A stretch of DNA of 62,485 nt, taken from the NCBI RefSeq assembly GCF_022662335.1, contig NZ_JAKNQJ010000016.1, positions 1-62,485 on the forward strand, written 5' to 3'. The notes beneath the pieces were generated by a model, which was not told where the DNA came from, did no database searches, and saw only the letters and a program-made list of their open reading frames with translations. This document shows positions 7,624-15,797 of this stretch, piece by piece. The translations under genes were made by a program, and so were the position numbers. The DNA comes from Sphingomonas sp. CROZ-RG-20F-R02-07. GTDB taxonomy: Bacteria; Pseudomonadota; Alphaproteobacteria; Sphingomonadales; Sphingomonadaceae. Position 1 is the stretch's first letter; each line of letters starts with the position of its first letter.

Positions 7624-8573
7624 CTTCGACCGATCGGCCGCGCTGCCGGCGGCGACTTGCCCGCCGGCCAGCCCTCGCGCTGTTTCGTGCGATCGCCGTC
7701 GTTCGCGTCGGTCTGGTCGTGGAGCAGCACGACCTGGGTCGGGAACGGCAGGTCGATGCCCGCGCCGGCCAGCGCCTGCGCCACCGCCTCCAGCACGCGG
7801 CCTCGAAGTTCGACAACGCCGGCGCGGTGCGGCTTGCTCCACCAGCGCACGCGCAGGTTCTGCGAAAAGTCCGCAAGCTCCCACAGGACGACGTCGGGTG
7901 CCGGATCGGCGAGCACGCCGTCCACGCCCTTCAACGCGTCGAGGATCAGGCCGCGGGCCGCGGCAACGTCGTCGCTGTTGCCGATCCCGAAATCATAGTC
8001 GCTGCGCAGCCGGCCGTAGGCGGTGATGACGGTGACGGGCTGGGTATAGACGATGCTGTTGGGGACGATGATTCGCTGGCCGTCATAGGTGCGGATGTAG
8101 GTCGCGCGGGTCTCGATCGATTCCACCACGCCGGTGAAGCCGCCGCTGGTGATCTCGTCGCCGGCGCGGAAGGGATGACGGATCAGCAGCAGGATGCCGG
8201 CGACGAGATTCTGGAAAATGTCCTTGAACGCAAAGCCGATCGCGACGCCGCCGACGCCCAGTACGGAGAACAGCTTGGCAGGCGTGACCGACGGGAACGC
8301 GACCGTCACCGCGATCAGCAGCCCCAGCAGCATCATCGCGATATAGGCGAGCCGCCCGAATGCCTTGCCCGCGCCGGGATATTCCGATCGCTGCGACGTG
8401 ACGCGCTCGATCGCATTGCGCGTGCCGACCGCCGCCCCCCAGAAGATCAGGAACACCACCAGCGCGGCACCCAGCAGCGGCAGCATGGCGAGGAACCCGT
8501 TGATCATGCCGTCCACCGTCGCCCAGATCGCGGACGGGTTGATCGACGGGGCGGCGGGAGTGGTCGTCGTCAT
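7620..8573 (-). CDS. MscS-family mechanosensitive ion channel (small)
   Basis: This gene encodes a 317-residue mechanosensitive channel subunit of the MscS family, which opens under membrane tension to release solutes on hypo-osmotic shock. Three membrane helices precede the pore-lining helix with LGVGGVAIGFAFKDIFQN and LVAGILLLIRHPFRAGD, followed by the beta domain (GFTGVVESIETRATYIRTYDG, RIIVPNS) and the alpha/beta vestibule. The tail is charged and Pro-rich. ATG at 8573 is chosen because it begins the MTTTTPAAPS segment just before the first helix. A DUF2254 gene lies 16 bp upstream in the same direction, so the two are probably co-transcribed. Confidence 0.93.
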   Translation of the reverse strand: MTTTTPAAPSINPSAIWATVDGMINGFLAMLPLLGAALVVFLIFWGAAVGTRNAIERVTSQRSEYPGAGKAFGRLAYIAMMLLGLLIAVTVAFPSVTPAKLFSVLGVGGVAIGFAFKDIFQNLVAGILLLIRHPFRAGDEITSGGFTGVVESIETRATYIRTYDGQRIIVPNSIVYTQPVTVITAYGRLRSDYDFGIGNSDDVAAARGLILDALKGVDGVLADPAPDVVLWELADFSQNLRVRWWSKPHRAGVVELRGRVLEAVAQALAGAGIDLPFPTQVVLLHDQTDANDGDRTKQREGWPAGKSPPAARPIGRS

Positions 8574-8589
8574 GGGGTCTCCTGTGGCA

Positions 8590-9999
8590 TCAGGCGGTGC
8601 CGCCGAGCCATGCCGTGCCGTCGCGCAGCCGTCGCTTGTAATCGGGTTCGGCCAGCGCGTGGCGAAGCTGCGCCGATCGCCGCGACACCTGCGCCAGGTT
8701 ATAGGCGTCGAGATACTTTGTCGCGAGTGCCTCCAGACGATCGACATAGGCCGTGATCGCCGCGAGCCGGCCCGGATCGTCGCAGTCCAGCGACACCTCG
8801 CCGAGCGCGGTCAGGAAGCGCAACGCGGCGATCATGTCCGCCGCGCAATATTGGATCAGCGCGCCGAACGAGCGGTCGAGAAACGTCGCGAACGTCTGCG
8901 AATGCGCGATCACCCGCAGCGCGCCGTCCTCGTCGACCCGCAGGTGCGACGGCAGATCGCGCGCGACGAGGTCTGACAGCGCGGCGCTCAGCCAGTCGAG
9001 GCAGGTCAGCGCGGTGAAGGGGTCGTTGACGCCCGGCGACATCGCACGCGCCGCGATCTCGACGAGCTCGTCGATCGGAAAGCGCAGGTCCTGAAGCGTC
9101 GAGCGGCTCTGCCCCGTGGCAAAGGCGTCGCGCAGCGCGTCGACGGTATCGTCGTCGCACCGCTCGGCCGGCCATGCCTCGATCATCGTGCGGCCGATAT
9201 GAACGAAGTCGCCCGGCTGATACTGCATCCGCAGCACCAGATCGCGGTCGCGCGCGATCTGCAGGATATCGTCGTTGTCGACCGTCTGGATGTAGCCGGT
9301 CGAGCGGGAGTCTATCAGCCGCCGGCTTTCGGCCTCTTGCCGGGTGCAGTCACGCCGAAAGGTGGCGGGCACGCGCTGTTCGTCCGACAGGTCATCGTCC
9401 GGCCGGGCGGAGCCGACGTGGCGGGGAAAACGGTGCCCGATTTCGCGCAGCAGCCGCGCGCCGATATCCTCGATCACGCTGTTGATGTGGATCTTGCTTG
9501 GCACGTGATGGATGAAAAAGATCAGCACGCCGATCGAACACACCGCCAGGACGACCGCGACGAGAAGCGACAGGTTCGGGACGAAGCTGTAGCCGCCGTT
9601 TTCCTCGGCCGAGCGGATCGTCCGCAGGATCAGCAGGCAGTAGAGATAGGTGGCGATGAAGGTCCCGAGCGTGAACTGGTTGCCGCGATCCTTCATGAAG
9701 TTGGTCAGCAGCCGCGGGCCATACTGGCCCGACGCATACACGACGGCGGCGATCGTCACGGAGAACACGGTGCCGGCGACGGTTATCATCGATCCGCCGA
9801 TCGACGACAGGAGGCTGCGCGCGCCGCTGGGCCGGGCGGCGTAGAGCCACGGCACGCTGTCCATCCACTGCGAACCCTCGTTCGTGTCGAGGACGATCAT
9901 GCCGCCGGCTAGCAGGACGGCCAGGAACGCCATCACCGTCGGCACAAACCAGTAGCTAGCGCCCAGCTTCTCGGCGAACCGTTTCAATCCGATGGTCAA
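8590..9999 (-). CDS. DUF2254 membrane protein
   Basis: This gene encodes a 469-residue inner-membrane protein of the DUF2254 family. Four N-terminal membrane helices occupy about residues 15-165, including SMITVAGTVFSVTIAAVVYASGQYGPRLL and FTLGTFIATYLYCLLILRTI, followed by a large cytoplasmic domain with VDNDDILQIARDRDLVLRMQ, PGDFVHIG and MSPGVNDPFTALTCLDWL. The function of the family is unknown; conserved residues in the cytoplasmic half suggest a sensor or transport-regulating role. It is 16 bp ahead of the MscS gene and probably forms an operon with it. No defect is seen. Confidence 0.88.
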   Translation of the reverse strand: MTIGLKRFAEKLGASYWFVPTVMAFLAVLLAGGMIVLDTNEGSQWMDSVPWLYAARPSGARSLLSSIGGSMITVAGTVFSVTIAAVVYASGQYGPRLLTNFMKDRGNQFTLGTFIATYLYCLLILRTIRSAEENGGYSFVPNLSLLVAVVLAVCSIGVLIFFIHHVPSKIHINSVIEDIGARLLREIGHRFPRHVGSARPDDDLSDEQRVPATFRRDCTRQEAESRRLIDSRSTGYIQTVDNDDILQIARDRDLVLRMQYQPGDFVHIGRTMIEAWPAERCDDDTVDALRDAFATGQSRSTLQDLRFPIDELVEIAARAMSPGVNDPFTALTCLDWLSAALSDLVARDLPSHLRVDEDGALRVIAHSQTFATFLDRSFGALIQYCAADMIAALRFLTALGEVSLDCDDPGRLAAITAYVDRLEALATKYLDAYNLAQVSRRSAQLRHALAEPDYKRRLRDGTAWLGGTA

Positions 10000-10147
10000 G
10001 ACGTGATCCTGTCGACTACCGGCCCGTCGATGACCGGCATCGGTGGTGAGAGACGCTGGCGGCGACCGGGGCGCTACCCCACACGGCGCCTCGGCCGGCA
10101 GGAGGAACGCACATCCTTGGTTGCGCCCTGTCCTGCCTCAGGCTGCC

Positions 10148-10540
10148 TTAGCGACACCGCGCGTCGTTACGACCGATCGCCCGTCCTGCAAGTCCGCCAC
10201 CGCCAGCTCCGAGCAGCGTGCCAAGCGTCTTGGATCCACCCGGTGCGATGATGTTGCCGAGGACGCCGCCAGCGAGCGCACCCACGATCAGACCGGTGGT
10301 GCCATCGTTGCGCTTGCAGTAATAGCGGCCGTCCCGACCGCGATACACCGCATCGTTACGCCGCAGCCGCCGCTCGCGATAGGACGGCCCGTCGCGATAA
10401 TATTGGTCGGCGTAATAAGGCTGGCCCGACGGCGGGCCATAGCCTGCTGACGGCCCCTGGCCATAGCCGGCACAACCCGACACAAGCGTGGCCCCGGTCA
10501 TTGCGCAAAGCCCGATCATCCGTCGCGAAACGCTTTTCAT
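10148..10540 (-). CDS. Glycine-zipper 2TM lipoprotein
   Basis: This gene encodes a 130-residue envelope lipoprotein. A lipoprotein signal ends in LVSGC (Cys at about 23), then a Gly/Pro/Tyr-rich stretch (residues 24-60), the segment YRGRDGRYYCKRNDGTTGL, and a C-terminal glycine zipper, LIVGALAGGVLGNIIAPGGS and TLLGAGGGGLAGRAIG, that would insert in a membrane as a hairpin. Proteins of this group (Rickettsia 17 kDa antigen and SlyB-like) support outer-membrane integrity. ATG at 10540 begins the signal peptide; upstream in-frame codons do not. It lies downstream of two other small exported proteins on the same strand. Confidence 0.8.
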   Translation of the reverse strand: MKSVSRRMIGLCAMTGATLVSGCAGYGQGPSAGYGPPSGQPYYADQYYRDGPSYRERRLRRNDAVYRGRDGRYYCKRNDGTTGLIVGALAGGVLGNIIAPGGSKTLGTLLGAGGGGLAGRAIGRNDARCR

Positions 10541-10581
10541 GATATTATTCCTGCCCGAACATGCCGTATCGGCGGAGCCGC

Positions 10582-10866
10582 TCAACGAACCGCCGGCGCC
10601 GCACCGTTGACGATCGCATCCTTATGATCGCCGCTCATCTGCGCGGTGTTGAGGTTGGCGGCATCGATCGCATCGCCACGCTGTTCGCCAGTCTTGCGAA
10701 CCTGCTTGGCCTGCGCCTGCAGCGCATCGGCCCGGTTCTCCATCATGTCGGCCTGCGCATCGGCATGATTCTCGACGCGGTCGGCGAGCTTCTCGTCACC
10801 GCTCTTGCTGCAAGCGGCGAGCGGCATCATCGCGCAAAGGGCCAGTGCCCCGATCATCATCTTCAT
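10582..10866 (-). CDS. Small helical lipoprotein, function unknown
   Basis: This gene encodes a 94-residue protein with a lipoprotein signal (MKMMIGALALCAMMPLAAC, Cys at 19). The mature part is strongly charged and helical, with near-heptad Asp/Ala/Met repeats such as ADRVENHADAQADMMENRADALQ, suggesting an amphipathic or coiled-coil helix. It resembles small periplasmic lipoproteins found in stress loci of sphingomonads, but I cannot name a family. It lies between the glycine-zipper lipoprotein and another exported protein on the same strand, so the three may share a transcript. Confidence 0.65.
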   Translation of the reverse strand: MKMMIGALALCAMMPLAACSKSGDEKLADRVENHADAQADMMENRADALQAQAKQVRKTGEQRGDAIDAANLNTAQMSGDHKDAIVNGAAPAVR

Positions 10867-10934
10867 CGATCGATCACCTTAGTAATGGAAGTTGAGCGAT
10901 CCGCCGCATCAGGCGGCGGGTCGGCGGGGGTGGC

Positions 10935-11408
10935 TCAGTAGAAATTGGCAACGCGCGGCGTCGGCGCCTTGCACGCGCGATGGTCGCCGTGATGACACGC
11001 GTTCACCTGGCGCCGCCACGACGCCATCGCGGCGGCATAGGCGTTCTGCTGGTGCATGACACGCCGGTCGTACCGGTTCACGGCGCGCCGATGATTGCGA
11101 CGCATCGCCTCGCGCATGTAGAAACGTTGGTCGCTGCGATACTGCGCCCGATCGTCCCGCCGATCCTGCCGCATCCGGACATGGTTCATCGACGCGCGGT
11201 TAGCGTCACGCGCGGCCGAGCCGTTCTGGTCCGTCATCGGGCGTCCGTCCTGCGGGCGATCGCCCCGCCCCGACATGCCCGGCTGCATCTGGCCCGGCTG
11301 CATCTGGCCACTCTGCGCCGGCGATGCGTTCGCCGCCGGGATCGCGGCGATCAGGGGCGCACCCAGGAGCGCCAGAGCGGCCGCACTGATGGTTGTTCTC
11401 ATCGACAT
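10935..11408 (-). CDS. Basic, Arg/Met/His-rich exported protein
   Basis: This gene encodes 157 residues with a clear signal peptide (ISAAALALLGAPLIAAIPAANA). The mature protein begins with repeated QMQPG units, then becomes very basic and rich in Arg, Met, Gln and His, with a helical run from about residue 75 (VRMRQDRRDDRAQYRSDQRF) and two Cys near the C-terminus (ACHHGDHRAC). The composition recalls periplasmic stress or metal-binding proteins, but no family is recognised. A second ATG at 11402 is an equally good start. It is the first of three small exported proteins on this strand. Confidence 0.6.
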   Translation of the reverse strand: MSMRTTISAAALALLGAPLIAAIPAANASPAQSGQMQPGQMQPGMSGRGDRPQDGRPMTDQNGSAARDANRASMNHVRMRQDRRDDRAQYRSDQRFYMREAMRRNHRRAVNRYDRRVMHQQNAYAAAMASWRRQVNACHHGDHRACKAPTPRVANFY

Positions 11409-11533
11409 GATCGTGGTCCTACGCTGCGAGCACCGGGATCGTGGTGCATCGACATGTCGCCAGACATAGCCGCACCGACCCAGGCACTCTTAACCACAAT
11501 CAAGACGCCGCCGCCCTCCCGTGGTCGACCCCA

Positions 11534-12610
11534 TCACAACACGGGCGCGATGAAGAAGAACGACAGCGCGAACAGCGCGTACACGCCGATCAGCAGCAAC
11601 CCCTCGAACCAGTTCGTCTCCCCGTCCGCGGCGATCGAGCGCGCGACGAAGGCGGCGGCCGCGATCGCGAACAGGTCGAGCAGGCTGGTGAACACCAGGC
11701 TCAGCGGCGTTCCCATCGCCCATGAGATCAACACGAGCAGGGGCGCGACGACCAGCCCGACCTGGATCGACGAGCCGACGCAGATGCTCATCACCAGGTC
11801 CATCCGGTCCTTGCGCGCAAAGCTCACCGCCGCGAACAGGTCGGCCGCGGTGCCGACGAGCGCCAGCGGGATCACACCCACGAACAACAGCGGCAGCCCG
11901 AGCGTGCCGGCCGCGTCCTGCAGCACGCCGGAGACGGTCTCCGCGCAGAAGGCCACGGCGGCCGTTGCGGCGATCAGGACCGCGATCGAGCGCGGCAGGC
12001 CCCAGCTGTCCGTTCGCGGTTCATCGCGCGCGCTGGCGAACACGTCGCGGTGGGTGACCAGCGTGAAGACGAGATTGCCGGCATACAGCAGCAGCAGGAC
12101 GATCGAGACGCCGATGCTGAGCGCCTGTTCGCCGGCCAGCCGCACCGCGCGTCCCGCGCCACGCGCCAGGTCGGCATGATCGAACACCGCCGGCAGCAGC
12201 AGCGCCACGACCACCAGCAGGAAGAGCGTGGACAGCAGGCCTGCCTTGTCGCGCGAGAAGGTCTGCTGCTCGCGCGCCCAGCCGCCGATCAGCGCCGCCA
12301 GCCCGAGGCCCAGCAGGCTGGTGCCGATGATCGAGCCGGTGATCTGCGCCCGGACGATCTCGCCGTGGCCGCTCGCGATGACGAACAGCGCCAGGATGAG
12401 CTCGGCGGCACTGCCGAAGCTGACGGTAAGCAGTCCGCCGATCGCCGATCCCGCGCGCGATGCGATATGCTCAGTCGCGCGTCGCATCCATTCGGCCAGG
12501 ATCGCGACCGCGACGCCACCGACCGCGAAGATCACCAGCGCCGGCGCGTGCAGGCCATAGCGGAGCAGCGCCAGCAACGGCACGATCAACGTCAGCAGAA
12601 TCATCGTCAT
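11534..12610 (-). CDS. CAX-family Ca2+/H+ (cation/proton) antiporter
   Basis: This gene encodes a 358-residue, about 11-helix inner-membrane antiporter of the CaCA/CAX family, which expels Ca2+ or related cations in exchange for protons. The two alpha-repeat signatures are visible: LLTVSFGSAAELILALF near residue 75 and VIPLALVGTAADLFAAV near residue 250, both with conserved acidic residues (the second has Asp where Glu is more common). A hydrophilic loop near residue 180 separates the two halves. Length fits bacterial ChaA/CaxA proteins. It stands alone, divergent from the L,D-transpeptidase gene, in a region of osmotic and ionic stress genes. Substrate is inferred from the family only. Confidence 0.88.
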   Translation of the reverse strand: MTMILLTLIVPLLALLRYGLHAPALVIFAVGGVAVAILAEWMRRATEHIASRAGSAIGGLLTVSFGSAAELILALFVIASGHGEIVRAQITGSIIGTSLLGLGLAALIGGWAREQQTFSRDKAGLLSTLFLLVVVALLLPAVFDHADLARGAGRAVRLAGEQALSIGVSIVLLLLYAGNLVFTLVTHRDVFASARDEPRTDSWGLPRSIAVLIAATAAVAFCAETVSGVLQDAAGTLGLPLLFVGVIPLALVGTAADLFAAVSFARKDRMDLVMSICVGSSIQVGLVVAPLLVLISWAMGTPLSLVFTSLLDLFAIAAAAFVARSIAADGETNWFEGLLLIGVYALFALSFFFIAPVL

Positions 12611-12729
12611 CGACCGGCTCCGTATCGGCGCCCGCCGCCGCGATCTTGACCACGGTTAATAGCCGGGTGCTGCCGCGATGCTAGCCGACGATCTTGGCGT
12701 CGTTCGGCGACCGGAGCGATCGGACCACC

Positions 12730-14250
12730 ATGACTGGCGTGCATGCCACCTTCATCTCGATCGCGATCCTGACCATGGTGCCGTCCGCGGCATCGGCCGA
12801 GGGTCGCGCCACCGCCACCGCCGTCCCTGCAGAGACCGCCGCGTTGAAGTCAGCCGTCCACGACGATGCGGTAAGGGCGTTCTACCGGAACGCCGGATGG
12901 CGTCCGGTCTGGTCGGCCGCAACGTCGGGGGCGCTGGACGAGGCACTGGCCGGTCGGGCCGACCACGGGCTCGAGCGGGTCGCGTTCCTTCCCAACGACC
13001 TCGCGTCGATGTCTGCTGCCGGGCAGGATGTTGCGCGTACCGGCGCTGCGCTCGACTATGCGCAGGCACTTGCGCAGGGCCGTGTGGATCCAGCAGCGCT
13101 GCACCAGGTCTACACGCTGCCGCGTCCGGCGTCGGACCTCGCGAACGGCCTCGCCGCCGCGCTCGCCAAGGGCGATCTGCCCGGCTGGTTCGCGGGGCTT
13201 GCGCCGCAGGATGCGGCCTATCGCCAGCTGTCGCAGGCGTATCGGCACGAAAGCGCGCAGACGCAGCAACCCGCGCCCGCGATGATCGGGACGGATCGAT
13301 CAATCCATGTCGGCGACAGCGATCCGCGGGTGGCCGACATCGCCCGGCAGCTGACCGACGGCGGTTATCTGAGCATCAGCGTGGCGTCAGGCTCGGATCA
13401 GGCAATCTATACGCAGCCTGTCGCCGATGCCGTCGAGCATCTGCAGCGCGACTATGGCATCGTCGCCGACGGGATTGTCGGGGCCGACACGCTGGAGGTG
13501 CTCAACCTGCGCCCCGGCGATCGTGCCCGGTCGCTGGCGGTGGCGCTGGAGCGACGGCGCTGGCTGTCGCGAACGCCGCCTGCGACGCGCATCGACGTCA
13601 ACACCGCGGCGGCCCGTCTGCAGTATTTCCGCGACGGCAAGCTGGTCGACGAGCGCAAGGTGATCGCGGGCAAGCCGGGCAAGGAGACGCCACCGCTTTC
13701 CGCGCCGATCTATCGCCTCGTCGCCAATCCCACCTGGACGGTGCCCAAATCGATCCAGAACGGCGATCTCGCGCATGTCGGCTCGGCCTACCTTCGGTCG
13801 CACAACATGAAGATGCACGGCGGCTGGATCGTTCAGCAGCCCGGGCCGGACAATGCGCTCGGCGTAGTCAAGTTCGACATGAAAGACGACCAGGCGATCT
13901 ATCTTCACGACACGTCCAACCGGACGTTGTTCGATCGAAGCCAGCGCCACCTCAGCCACGGCTGCGTGCGCGTGCAGGACGCGCCCGGCTTCGCGCAGCG
14001 ACTGGCGAGCGACGAGGGGATCGCCGACAAATGGCAGACCGCGACGGCGACGGGCAAGCAGACGTTCGTGCCCCTGCCAACGCAGATCCCGGTCCGGCTG
14101 CTCTACCAGAACGTCTTCGTTGACGATGGCGGCAAGGTCGCGTTTCGCACCGATCCCTATGGCTGGAACGAAGCAGTTGCCGAGCGGCTGGGCTTCGCTA
14201 AGAGCGGCGGCAAGACGGCCAAGGCCGATGACGTGGATGTAGGGCCGTGA
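12730..14250 (+). CDS. L,D-transpeptidase (YcbB-like murein cross-linking enzyme)
   Basis: This gene encodes a 506-residue periplasmic L,D-transpeptidase that would form 3-3 cross-links in peptidoglycan. Order: signal peptide (about 1-25), an N-terminal scaffold domain of LdtD/YcbB type with FYRNAGWRPVWS, a peptidoglycan-binding domain at about residues 195-250 (DPRVADIARQLTDGGYLS, LQRDYGIVADGIVGADTLE), then the YkuD catalytic domain with IDVNTAAARLQYFRDGK and the catalytic motif HLSHGCVRVQD, Cys near residue 412. ATG at 12730 starts the signal peptide better than the upstream ATG at 12694. It is divergent from the antiporter. All catalytic parts look intact. Confidence 0.92.
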   Translation: MTGVHATFISIAILTMVPSAASAEGRATATAVPAETAALKSAVHDDAVRAFYRNAGWRPVWSAATSGALDEALAGRADHGLERVAFLPNDLASMSAAGQDVARTGAALDYAQALAQGRVDPAALHQVYTLPRPASDLANGLAAALAKGDLPGWFAGLAPQDAAYRQLSQAYRHESAQTQQPAPAMIGTDRSIHVGDSDPRVADIARQLTDGGYLSISVASGSDQAIYTQPVADAVEHLQRDYGIVADGIVGADTLEVLNLRPGDRARSLAVALERRRWLSRTPPATRIDVNTAAARLQYFRDGKLVDERKVIAGKPGKETPPLSAPIYRLVANPTWTVPKSIQNGDLAHVGSAYLRSHNMKMHGGWIVQQPGPDNALGVVKFDMKDDQAIYLHDTSNRTLFDRSQRHLSHGCVRVQDAPGFAQRLASDEGIADKWQTATATGKQTFVPLPTQIPVRLLYQNVFVDDGGKVAFRTDPYGWNEAVAERLGFAKSGGKTAKADDVDVGP

Positions 14251-14335
14251 GGTCAGCCGTCACAGCTTTGCGCATGGATGACAATCGACCAGTTTAATGC
14301 AATGGCGCTCACGCGCCGATCAGGGGAGTAAAAAG

Positions 14336-14479
14336 ATGCTTTGGTTACTGGCTGTCATTCTGGTCGTTCTGTGGGTCCTGGGCTTCGCGATATTTCACAT
14401 CGCGGGCGGCCTCATTCATATCCTGATCGTAATCGCCGTCATCGTGGTCGTCTACAAGCTGTTCTTCGGCCGGGGTTAG
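14336..14479 (+). CDS. Lmo0937-type small membrane protein (DUF5670-like)
   Basis: This gene encodes a 47-residue protein that is almost entirely two hydrophobic helices (LLAVILVVLWVLGFAIFHIAG and HILIVIAVIVVVYKLFF) ending in a short basic tail. The pattern matches the lmo0937-type family of tiny membrane proteins of unknown function, often stress-linked. GGGGAG at 14323-14328 gives a good ribosome site for ATG 14336; the longer in-frame extension upstream lacks one. It converges on the Crp/Fnr gene across a short GC-rich hairpin. Confidence 0.8.
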   Translation: MLWLLAVILVVLWVLGFAIFHIAGGLIHILIVIAVIVVVYKLFFGRG

Positions 14480-14485
14480 CGGCAA

Positions 14486-14517
14486 TCCCGCCCGAGCTTT
14501 GGTTTCAAAGGGCGGGA
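14486..14517. terminator. Possible bidirectional terminator
   Basis: TCCCGCC (14486-14492) pairs with GGCGGGA (14511-14517), and inside it CTTTG pairs with CAAAG around a GTTT loop. The hairpin sits between two convergent genes and overlaps the end of the Crp/Fnr gene. There is no clear T tract on either side, so termination is only probable. Confidence 0.45.
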
Positions 14518-15251
14518 GTGGGCATCTGGCTTTCCTCGGAGGCCAGGCGCCGCTGGAGATAGGCATCGTCGAAGCCGGCGATCCGCATCAGCTGCGCAAT
14601 GTCCGAAATGACGAGATCGCCCTGACGCAGCGCCATGATTCCGGCCGCCTTGAACCGTCGCAACACGCGATTGACATGTACCGGCGTCAGCCCGAGCGCG
14701 TCGGCGAGCAGGATCTGGCTGAGCGGCAGCGCGCATTGCCCGTCCTCGACGGGACGCAAGGCGCGTGCACGCAGATACAGTTCGCACATCAGATGGGCCA
14801 CCCGCTCAGTGCTGCCGCGCCGGCCGATGCTGGCAATCCACGATCGCGCCACACCCAGATCGACGAGCTGCATCAGCCAGAACGCCCGCGTGATGCCGGG
14901 CCGAAGGTCGAGCAACTCCTGCATCCGCGGACGCGGGATCGTGGCGACCAGCGCCGGCGTCACCGTCGCGATCGTATGGTCCATCTCGTTCAGGACCGAG
15001 GTATGCATGTCGCAGAAGTCACCCGGCATCATGATCGCCAACACCTGCCGACCGCCTTCGGGCATGATCTTGTACCGGCAGCCCCAGCCTTCCAGGAACA
15101 CGAACACCGGCCCGGGATCGTCGCCTTCGCGTATCAGATCGTGCTTCGCCGGATAGCGACGCCCGGGCCCGCAGGCCGCCTTTAGGATCGCGATGTCCTC
15201 AGGTGATAGAGCGACGCGGTGGCTAATCTTGCTGATGAAGGCGTTTGGCAC
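14505..15251 (-). CDS. Crp/Fnr-family transcriptional regulator
   Basis: This gene encodes a 248-residue Crp/Fnr-family activator. The N-terminal cyclic-nucleotide-binding-like beta roll occupies about residues 20-130 (HDLIREGDDPGPVFVFLEGWG, MMPGDFCDMHTSV), followed by the long dimer helix and a C-terminal winged helix with LPLSQILLADALGLTPVHVNRVLRRF at about residues 185-212. No N-terminal Cys cluster of FNR type is present, so oxygen sensing by an iron-sulfur cluster is unlikely. The start is a GTG at 15251, chosen because it matches the usual length; the frame remains open upstream. Targets are unknown, but the surrounding stress genes are plausible. Confidence 0.88.
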   Translation of the reverse strand: MPNAFISKISHRVALSPEDIAILKAACGPGRRYPAKHDLIREGDDPGPVFVFLEGWGCRYKIMPEGGRQVLAIMMPGDFCDMHTSVLNEMDHTIATVTPALVATIPRPRMQELLDLRPGITRAFWLMQLVDLGVARSWIASIGRRGSTERVAHLMCELYLRARALRPVEDGQCALPLSQILLADALGLTPVHVNRVLRRFKAAGIMALRQGDLVISDIAQLMRIAGFDDAYLQRRLASEESQMPTPAL

Positions 15252-15360
15252 GCGTGTGTCCCCCAACGGTTGATCGTGCAGGCCTATACACGGGCGACCC
15301 CGATCTTGATCGTGGTTGTGACACGTCGCCGCGTCCGCGCTACGGCAGCGCATCGTCGGC

Positions 15361-15747
15361 ATGCGGTCCCAGGCCGCCGACGACCGGGAGATGCCCGTTC
15401 TCCCGCCTGCGACGAAGGCGATGCCCGTGCAGTCAGGCGACAATGATCCGAACCGCCGGCGCGAGGCCGCCCGGCCGGATCCCGATGCGCATGGACAGGC
15501 GGCGCTCCTGCTGGTCGAGAGCCTGCTGCACGGCCTGCTGGAGAAGGGCGTGCTGAGTAACGGCGAGGCGATCGCGATCGTGACCGCGGCGGCGGAGGTG
15601 AAGGAAGAGATCGCGGCGACCGCGTCCGAGGCGCAGGACACGGCACGACAATCGCTCGACCTGATCGGCCGCATCGTCGCCACGCTGGAGTTGGACGACG
15701 ACGGCGACCCGCAGGACCGGCCGATCGCCGGCCTGGCCGACGAATAG
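15361..15747 (+). CDS. Conserved hypothetical helical protein
   Basis: This frame encodes up to 128 residues. The first 40 are polar and Pro/Arg-rich, the remainder forms an amphipathic helical region with ALLLVESLLHGLLEKGVLSNGEA and VTAAAEVKEEIAATASE, then an acidic tail ending GLADE. Similar short proteins occur in sphingomonads but no function is known. Starts at 15391 or 15421 are also possible; no convincing ribosome site decides between them. It lies between the Crp/Fnr gene and the frameshifted EEP-family gene and may share their transcript. Confidence 0.5.
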   Translation: MRSQAADDREMPVLPPATKAMPVQSGDNDPNRRREAARPDPDAHGQAALLLVESLLHGLLEKGVLSNGEAIAIVTAAAEVKEEIAATASEAQDTARQSLDLIGRIVATLELDDDGDPQDRPIAGLADE

Positions 15748-15797
15748 CGGGTCGCGCACGGAGGAGGAAGACGCATGATCCCTAGGATCGACCTGAG